Below are positions 59,027 to 64,000 of a stretch of 64,000 bases of DNA, in pieces. A program made the translations under genes and the position numbers. Below the pieces are notes generated by a model. It was not told where the DNA came from. It saw nothing but the letters and a program-made list of their open reading frames with translations, and made no database searches. Origin of the DNA: Parasphingorhabdus flavimaris (GTDB taxonomy: Bacteria; Pseudomonadota; Alphaproteobacteria; Sphingomonadales; Sphingomonadaceae); NCBI RefSeq assembly GCF_013371215.1, contig NZ_JABWMH010000002.1, positions 496,001-560,000 of the forward strand, read 5' to 3'. The first letter of the stretch is position 1; each line of letters begins with the position of its first letter.

Positions 59027-59102
59027 GTGCTCCGCACTTGATGCGGAGCTCTGGAGGCTGGACGCTGACTGCCGATAGGGCTCCGCATCAAGTGCGGAGC
59101 AC
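59027..59102. repeat. Two-arm inverted repeat element, family A
   Basis: Two 23-base arms (59027-59049 and 59080-59102) are perfect reverse complements. Each arm is also a hairpin by itself (GCTCCGCA-CTTGA-TGCGGAGC). The 30-base core between them is not repeated. It lies in the gap between the molybdopterin oxidoreductase and glyQ. No transposase is present. Confidence 0.9.
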
Positions 59103-59200
59103 GATGGTTCTTGCAAATGAGGCCATTCCTCCCTTGACCCTCGTGCCCTCCTTCGCCAAAGCAGCGCGTAAATATTGCACTCGCGAAGAAAGTCTTCATC

Positions 59201-60073
59201 TTGGCCGATACGAAGCCTCTAAGCTTCCAGCAGATCATCCTGAAACTCCACAATTACTGGAGCGATCGGGGCTGCGTGATCCTGCAACCCTATGACATGG
59301 AAATGGGGGCAGGGACGTTCCATCCCGCGACCACCCTGCGCGCCCTCGGGCCGGATCCGTGGAATGCTGCCTTCGTCCAGGCCTGCCGCCGTCCGACCGA
59401 TGGTCGCTATGGCGAGAATCCGAACCGGCTCCAGCATTATTACCAATATCAGGTAGTGCTCAAACCATCGCCGCCGGACATCCAGCAGCTCTATCTAGAC
59501 AGTCTGGTCGCGATCGGCATCGATCCGATGCTCCACGATATCCGTTTCGTCGAGGATGACTGGGAAAGCCCGACGCTCGGCGCCTGGGGACTCGGCTGGG
59601 AAGTTTGGTGCGACGGCATGGAAGTCACCCAGTTCACCTATTTCCAACAGATGGGCGGCTTCGACTGCAAGCCGGTGGCTGGCGAACTGACCTACGGGCT
59701 GGAACGTCTGGCCATGTACATCCAGAATGTCGACAGCGTTTACGATCTGGATTTCAACGGAAATGGAGTATCTTACGGCGATATCTTTCTGGACAATGAG
59801 AAGCAGATGTCGGCATGGAATTTCGAGGTCGCCGACACGGAAACCCTGTTTGACCTGTTCAACAAGGCGGTCGTCGAATGCGAGAACTGCCTCGAGGCGA
59901 AACTCCCGATTCCCGCCTATGAACAGGCGATCAAGGCCAGCCACGTTTTCAACCTGCTGCAGGCGCGCGGCGTCATCAGCGTCCAGGAACGCGCCAGCTA
60001 CATGGGCCGCGTCCGTGATTTGGCCAAGGGCAGCTGTGAAGCGCATATGATCAAGAACGGATGGGCCGCGTGA
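59201..60073 (+). CDS. glyQ: Glycyl-tRNA synthetase alpha subunit
   Basis: This 290-residue class II synthetase subunit has [63 protein letters not shown] with motif-2 residues, and [14 protein letters not shown] (motif 3). It charges tRNA-Gly as an alpha2beta2 complex. The start is TTG 59201 ([12 protein letters not shown]), since no ATG or GTG lies at the conserved N-terminus; AAGAAAG at 59187-59193 may be its ribosome site. The gap to glyS is 133 bases, most of it a repeat element. Confidence 0.97.
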   Translation: MADTKPLSFQQIILKLHNYWSDRGCVILQPYDMEMGAGTFHPATTLRALGPDPWNAAFVQACRRPTDGRYGENPNRLQHYYQYQVVLKPSPPDIQQLYLDSLVAIGIDPMLHDIRFVEDDWESPTLGAWGLGWEVWCDGMEVTQFTYFQQMGGFDCKPVAGELTYGLERLAMYIQNVDSVYDLDFNGNGVSYGDIFLDNEKQMSAWNFEVADTETLFDLFNKAVVECENCLEAKLPIPAYEQAIKASHVFNLLQARGVISVQERASYMGRVRDLAKGSCEAHMIKNGWAA

Positions 60074-60094
60074 TGGTTGTGGCAACATTATTTT

Positions 60095-60202
60095 CCTCCC
60101 TGTGCGAAGCACGGGGAGGGGGACCATCCGCAGGATGGTGGAGGGGCCCCTCCGTCAGCCGTTCCGGCTGCCACCCCCCCATCGCTTCGCGACAGGGAGG
60201 AA
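60095..60202. repeat. Two-arm repeat element, family B, copy 1 (glyQ-glyS spacer)
   Basis: The left arm 60095-60119 is a hairpin (CCTCCCTGTGC-GAA-GCACGGGGAGG). The core has a CCATCC/GGATGG hairpin, a 14-base palindrome GGAGGGGCCCCTCC (60140-60153) and CAGCC-GTTCC-GGCTG. The right arm (to 60202) is an inverted, diverged version of the left arm. The part 60129-60202 matches 73 of 74 bases with a segment inside glyS (61078-61151). Confidence 0.93.
60194..60200 (+). promoter_or_regulatory. Ribosome binding site of glyS, supplied by the repeat
   Basis: AGGGAGG at the 3' end of the repeat lies 6 bases before ATG 60207 and is the only Shine-Dalgarno candidate for glyS. The terminal arm of the element thus serves as the translation signal of an essential gene. 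Confidence 0.8.
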
Positions 60203-60206
60203 TTAG

Positions 60207-62501
60207 ATGACCGACTTCCTGCTCGAACTGCTTTCCGAAGAAATCCCGGCGCGGATGCAGGCGAAAGCCCGCGCCGACCTGCAGCGGCTGTTCACCGAAC
60301 AGATGACCGCAGCGGGCCTGAAAGCCGGCGCGATCACCGTCTGGTCGACGCCACGGCGTCTTGCTCTCATCGCCAGGGGCCTGCCCGCACAGACCGAAGC
60401 GGTCAGCGAGGAAGCCAAGGGACCACCCGAAGCCGCGCCGGATCAGGCGGTCGAGGGTTTCTGCCGCAAGAATGAGGTCACCCGCGACCAGCTCGAAGTG
60501 CGTGACGTCAAGGGACGCCCGACCTATTTTGCCGTGATCAACAAGCCGGGCCGCGATACGCAGGATGTGCTGGCGGAAGCCATTCCGGCGATCATCAGGG
60601 CCTTCCCGTGGCCGAAATCGATGCGCTGGGGTGACGCCAGTGCGTCGACCGAAAGCCTGCGCTGGGTGCGGCCGCTGAGCGGCATCGTCGCGATCTTCGG
60701 CGACGATCTGGTGCCATGCGAAATTGACGGCATGACGTCAGCCTATGATACGGTCGGGCATCGCTTTCACCATGATGGCATGATCACCATCGGCAATGCC
60801 GATGACTATGTTGAAAAACTGCGCGCCTGTCATGTGATCGTCGATCATGAAGAGCGTCAGAATATCATCCGCGATGGGGCCGCGAAAGCCGCATCCGACG
60901 CCGGACTGGAGCTGGTCGAAGACGAAGGCCTGGTGATCGAGAATGCCGGCCTGACCGAATGGCCGGTGCCGTTGCTGGGCGCGTTCGATCCCGCATTTCT
61001 CGACGTACCGGAAGAGGTGATCCAGCTGACCGCCCGGGTGAACCAGAAATATTTTGTGTGCAAATATCCTCCCAATGCGCAGGATGGTGGAGGGGCCCCT
61101 CCGTCAGCCGTTCCGGCTGCCACCTCCCCATCGCTTCGCGACAGGGAGGAAAAATTGGCTCCCTATTTCGTCTGCACGGCGAATATCGACGCCAGCGATG
61201 GCGGCAAGGCAATTGTTGCGGGGAACGAAAAAGTCCTCGCTGCGCGACTCTCCGACGCAAAATTCTTCTGGGAACTTGACCAGAAGACGGCATTGGAGGA
61301 TCATGCAAAGAAATTGAGCAACATCGTGTTCCACGAAAAATTGGGAACGGTTGCCGACAAGGTAGAGCGTGTGGCCAAGCTGGCTGAGTGGTTGGCGTCT
61401 TTAGAAGGGACTGGGTTACTCCGTGCCAACCCGGAACAGACCAAGCAGGCCGCACGTCTCTGCAAAGCCGATCTCGTCACCGAAATGGTCGGCGAGTTCC
61501 CCGAGCTGCAAGGCTTGATGGGCGGCTATTATGCAGAGAAAGAAGAGCTTCCGGTGGAAGTCTCACAAGCGATCAGAGATCATTACAAGCCGGTCGGGCA
61601 GGGCGATGATGTGCCGACTGACCCGGTGACGGTGTGGGTGAGCCTGGCGGATAAGCTGGATACGCTGGCTTGCTTTTTTGCGATTGATGAGAAACCCACC
61701 GGTTCGAAAGATCCGTTCGCGCTCCGTCGGGCGGGAATCGCTAATCTGAGCCTGTGGCACGATAATAAATTGCGAGGGTCACATTTAAAAGTGCTTCGCC
61801 AGGCTATTGCAATCGCGGCCGAACAGATGCCTACGTTAAAAGAGAGGCTGGAAAATTTATCCAAAGCGGCGGGCGTATCAGAGAATTTGTTGAAGAGAGC
61901 TATTGATCGCGAAGCTGAGGAACTTTGGGGTTTTCTCGTTGACCGGCTGAAAGTCCAGCAACGCGAAGCGGGCGTCCGTCACGACCTGATTGACGCGGTG
62001 TTCGCGCTGGGTGGTGAAGACGATCTGGTGCGTTTGCTCGCCCGGGTTAAGGCTTTGCAGGCCTTTGTCGAAACCACGGACGGGGAAAATCTGCTCGCCG
62101 GTTACAAGCGGGCTTCGAATATATTGAAGAAAGAGGGCGCTGGTGCCGTTCGTGTCGAGCGTAGTCGAGACACGGATGAAGGTAGGCATGGTCTCTCGAC
62201 TTCGCTCGAGACGAACGGGGAAGGGCTCAAACCCCTTTCCTACACGCCCGAAAAGGCCGAAAAGACCCTCATAGACGCGCTCGACGCGGCGCAGCCGCAG
62301 GTCACTGCCGCGATCGAGGCCGAGCAGTTCGAGCAGGCGATGACCGCGCTGGCGGCCCTGCGCGGCCCGATTGACCAGTTTTTCGAGGATGTGACGGTGA
62401 ACGACGACGACGGAGCGAAGCGCGAAGCCCGGCTTGCCCTGCTCGCGCGTTTTCGCAACGCCGTCCACCAAGTTGCTGATTTTTCGAAGATCGAGGGCTA
62501 G
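60207..62501 (+). CDS. glyS: Glycyl-tRNA synthetase beta subunit, with two repeat-derived inserts
   Basis: This 764-residue beta subunit binds and positions tRNA-Gly. It is about 60-70 residues longer than the roughly 690-700 usual for the family. The N-terminus TDFLLELLSEEIPARMQAKA, SLRWVRPLSGIVAIF, VNQKYFVC, TANIDASDGGKAIVAGNEKVLAARLSDA and KADLVTEMVGEFPELQG are all family-typical. The extra length is explained by two in-frame inserts that coincide with DNA repeats. Residues about 287-317 (AQDGGGAPPSAVPAATSPSL) come from family B copy 2, and residues about 647-671 (RVERSRDTDEGRHGLSTS) come from family C. The frame is open throughout, so it is probably functional. Confidence 0.95.
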   Translation: MTDFLLELLSEEIPARMQAKARADLQRLFTEQMTAAGLKAGAITVWSTPRRLALIARGLPAQTEAVSEEAKGPPEAAPDQAVEGFCRKNEVTRDQLEVRDVKGRPTYFAVINKPGRDTQDVLAEAIPAIIRAFPWPKSMRWGDASASTESLRWVRPLSGIVAIFGDDLVPCEIDGMTSAYDTVGHRFHHDGMITIGNADDYVEKLRACHVIVDHEERQNIIRDGAAKAASDAGLELVEDEGLVIENAGLTEWPVPLLGAFDPAFLDVPEEVIQLTARVNQKYFVCKYPPNAQDGGGAPPSAVPAATSPSLRDREEKLAPYFVCTANIDASDGGKAIVAGNEKVLAARLSDAKFFWELDQKTALEDHAKKLSNIVFHEKLGTVADKVERVAKLAEWLASLEGTGLLRANPEQTKQAARLCKADLVTEMVGEFPELQGLMGGYYAEKEELPVEVSQAIRDHYKPVGQGDDVPTDPVTVWVSLADKLDTLACFFAIDEKPTGSKDPFALRRAGIANLSLWHDNKLRGSHLKVLRQAIAIAAEQMPTLKERLENLSKAAGVSENLLKRAIDREAEELWGFLVDRLKVQQREAGVRHDLIDAVFALGGEDDLVRLLARVKALQAFVETTDGENLLAGYKRASNILKKEGAGAVRVERSRDTDEGRHGLSTSLETNGEGLKPLSYTPEKAEKTLIDALDAAQPQVTAAIEAEQFEQAMTALAALRGPIDQFFEDVTVNDDDGAKREARLALLARFRNAVHQVADFSKIEG
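61068..61151. repeat. Two-arm repeat element, family B, copy 2 (inside glyS)
   Basis: Bases 61078-61151 match copy 1 (60129-60202) at 73 of 74 positions; the single difference is T against C in the right arm. The left arm is mostly deleted: CCTCCC is followed directly by AATG and the core. It lies in frame in glyS and is read as part of the protein. It also places AGGGAGG before an in-frame TTG at 61155. Confidence 0.93.
62146..62218. repeat. Two-arm inverted repeat element, family C (inside glyS)
   Basis: Arms 62146-62173 and 62191-62218 are 28 bases each and reverse complements at 25 of 28 positions. Each arm contains an inner TCTCGA/TCGAGA-type hairpin. The core is 17 bases. The element is read in frame within glyS and coincides with a stretch (RVERSRDTDEGRHG) not expected in GlyS. 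Confidence 0.9.
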
Positions 62502-62579
62502 AAGAGATTTGATTCATAACAGTGTAAAGTGTGTAAAGTTCGACGGCGGTTTTTTCGGTTATGAGGACTGACCGAAAAG

Positions 62580-62698
62580 CCCCTCCTCTTCAGAGGAGGG
62601 GTCGGGGTGGTGTCTATCCCCACTCACAAAACTCGGAGACTGGCATCGAGCCAGCCTCCTCATAAACCACCCCTTGCCCCTCCTTTGAAAAGGAGGGG
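62580..62698. repeat. Two-arm inverted repeat element, family D (glyS-ppdK gap)
   Basis: The left arm is a 9-bp hairpin CCCCTCCTC-TTCA-GAGGAGGGG (62580-62601). The right arm is CCCCTCCTT-TGAA-AAGGAGGGG (62677-62698), an inverted near-copy. GGGGTGGT (62604-62611) pairs with ACCACCCC (62666-62673), and a GGAG-x-CTGGC hairpin fills the centre. It takes up most of the 220-base gap before ppdK. Confidence 0.9.
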
Positions 62699-62721
62699 TT
62701 GGACAGTGATGAGGCAGATGA

Positions 62722-64000
62722 ATGACCCAATATGTATATCGTTTCGGTGGCGGCATGGACGCGGATGGTGCGCCATCTGGCAAGACAGAAGCCCGCAACC
62801 TGCTCGGCGGCAAAGGGGCCAATCTCGCCGAAATGGCCAATATCGGCCTGCCGGTTCCTCCCGGGTTCACGATTTCCACCGAAATGTGCACCGAATATAT
62901 GAACAATGACGGCGCCTATCCCGACAGTCTGAACGCCGAAGTCGCGCAGGGCGTGGCCCATATCCAATCGGTCACCGGCAAGACATTCGGCGATGCGGCC
63001 GATCCGCTGCTGGTCTCGGTGCGCTCCGGCGCCCGCGCCTCGATGCCCGGGATGATGGACACGGTGCTCAATCTCGGTCTCAACGACGACACCGTCGAGG
63101 GCCTTGCCAAAACCTCCGGCGACGAACGTTTCGCCTGGGACAGCTATCGCCGGTTCATCCAGATGTATAGCGATGTGGTACTCCAGCTCGACCATGATTC
63201 CTTCGAAGAGGCCTTGGAAATTATCAAGGAAGACAACGGATTCTTCACCGATACCGAGATGGAGTCTGAACATTGGAAGGCCTTGGTCAGCGAATATAAG
63301 GCGCTGGTCGAGAAGCAATGGGGCAAGCCTTTCCCGCAGGACGTCAATGACCAGCTCTGGGGCGCGGTCAGCGCCGTGTTCGGCAGCTGGCAGGCAGACC
63401 GGGCCAAGGTCTACCGCCGGCTCAACGATATTCCCGCCGAATGGGGCACGGCCGTCAACGTCCAGGCGATGGTCTTCGGCAATATGGGTGAAACCAGCGC
63501 CACCGGCGTCGCCTTCACCCGCAATCCCTCGACCGGGGACAGCGCCTATTATGGCGAATGGCTGATCAACGCGCAGGGCGAGGATGTTGTGGCCGGCATC
63601 CGCACCCCGCAATATCTTTCGAAAGCCGCCCGCGAAGAGGCCAATGCCAAGCCGCTGTCGATGGAAGAGGCGATGCCGGAGACCTACAAGGAGCTGACCG
63701 ACGTGTTCGATCTGCTCGAACGCCATTATCGCGACATGCAGGATATCGAATTTACCGTCGAACGCGGCAAATTGTGGATGCTGCAGACCCGCTCGGGCAA
63801 GCGTACCGCCAAGGCGGCACTGAAAATTGCGGTCGATATGGCCCATGACGGCCTCATCACCGAGGAAGAAGCGGTGTTGCGCGTCGATCCGATGGCGCTC
63901 GACCAGCTGCTCCACCCGACGCTCGATCCGGAAGCGAAACGCGACGTGCTGACCACCGGCCTGCCGGCTTCTCCCGGCGCAGCCAGCGGTCTGATCGTGT
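62722..64000 (+). CDS. ppdK: Pyruvate, phosphate dikinase, N-terminal part
   Basis: The first 426 residues of a protein usually near 880-900; the window ends inside it. It converts pyruvate to PEP, or the reverse, with ATP and phosphate. The nucleotide-binding domain shows YRFGGGMDADG, LLGGKGANLAEMANIGLPVPPGFTI, VSVRSGARASMPGMMDTVLNLG and GVAFTRNPSTGDSAYYGEWL. DIEFTVERGKLWMLQTRSGKRT leads to the phospho-His domain, which starts near the edge (PASPGAASGLIV). ATG 62722 has GAGG at 62711-62714. With pckA at 30 kb it is a second PEP-forming enzyme in the window. Confidence 0.96.
   Translation, partial: MTQYVYRFGGGMDADGAPSGKTEARNLLGGKGANLAEMANIGLPVPPGFTISTEMCTEYMNNDGAYPDSLNAEVAQGVAHIQSVTGKTFGDAADPLLVSVRSGARASMPGMMDTVLNLGLNDDTVEGLAKTSGDERFAWDSYRRFIQMYSDVVLQLDHDSFEEALEIIKEDNGFFTDTEMESEHWKALVSEYKALVEKQWGKPFPQDVNDQLWGAVSAVFGSWQADRAKVYRRLNDIPAEWGTAVNVQAMVFGNMGETSATGVAFTRNPSTGDSAYYGEWLINAQGEDVVAGIRTPQYLSKAAREEANAKPLSMEEAMPETYKELTDVFDLLERHYRDMQDIEFTVERGKLWMLQTRSGKRTAKAALKIAVDMAHDGLITEEEAVLRVDPMALDQLLHPTLDPEAKRDVLTTGLPASPGAASGLIV

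Noticed and set aside
59027-59102. Reading the family A inverted repeat as a terminator of the molybdopterin oxidoreductase
   Set aside because: The arms are far apart, each folds on itself, and no T run follows; a repeat element explains it better.
59027-62698. A CRISPR array made of the repeats at 59-63 kb
   Set aside because: The repeats belong to different sequence families, are irregularly spaced, and no cas genes occur in the window.

Overview
The window looks like a chromosomal segment of an alphaproteobacterium of the Sphingomonadales (Sphingorhabdus/Parasphingorhabdus/Sphingopyxis-like). The signs are GC-rich, moderately biased codon use, a complete exosortase A (XrtA) exopolysaccharide locus, ChvG/ChvI next to ATP-dependent pckA, a short HPr kinase with RapZ and a small regulatory PTS, and split glyQ/glyS. 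The genus is an inference; no rRNA is present. Coding density is very high, and many neighbouring genes overlap by 1-4 bases. I see no phage, integrase, insertion sequence or CRISPR array.

Layout. 1-16.6 kb: exosortase-A surface polysaccharide locus. It has a leftward FemAB/GNAT-like acetyltransferase cut by the window edge, then acyl-CoA ligase, PLP decarboxylase, Wza-like export lipoprotein, Wzz-like chain-length protein, tyrosine autokinase (apparently frameshifted in a C7 run), outer-membrane barrel, secretion ATPase, polysaccharide deacetylase, FemAB protein, glycosyltransferase, XrtA fused to EpsI, and an asparagine-synthase-like amidotransferase. 16.6-24.2 kb: truA-fmt, recR, a TonB-dependent receptor, def (with a His-rich insert) and rmuC. 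24.2-31.7 kb: a small lipoprotein, an rRNA methyltransferase, then HPr, EIIA, rapZ, hprK, chvG and chvI in one leftward cluster, with pckA divergent. 31.7-41.6 kb: a DUF4261-like protein, a small membrane protein, an alpha/beta hydrolase, two cysteine desulfurases with a ferredoxin, SRP RNA, dnaX-ybaB, lon (with a sigma-32-type promoter) and HU. 41.8-47.5 kb: tRNA-Lys and the elongasome cluster mreBCD-mrdA-rodA, transcribed leftward. 47.7-57 kb: mutL (endonuclease type), a secreted protein, a nucleotide pyrophosphatase, ychF, pth, rplY, a thioesterase and two tandem TraB/GumN lipoproteins. 56.9-64 kb: a lone molybdopterin oxidoreductase, glyQ, glyS and the start of ppdK.

The most unusual part is 59.0-62.7 kb. 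Four sequence-unrelated inverted-repeat elements lie here within 3.7 kb. They share one design: a hairpin arm, a core, and an inverted hairpin arm. One family occurs twice. One copy sits between glyQ and glyS and supplies the glyS Shine-Dalgarno sequence. The second copy lies inside the glyS reading frame. A different element is also inserted in frame near the glyS 3' end. An essential tRNA synthetase therefore appears to carry two peptides derived from palindromic repeats. A second point of interest is the C7 tract at the start of the polysaccharide tyrosine kinase, which could be a phase switch or a sequencing error.
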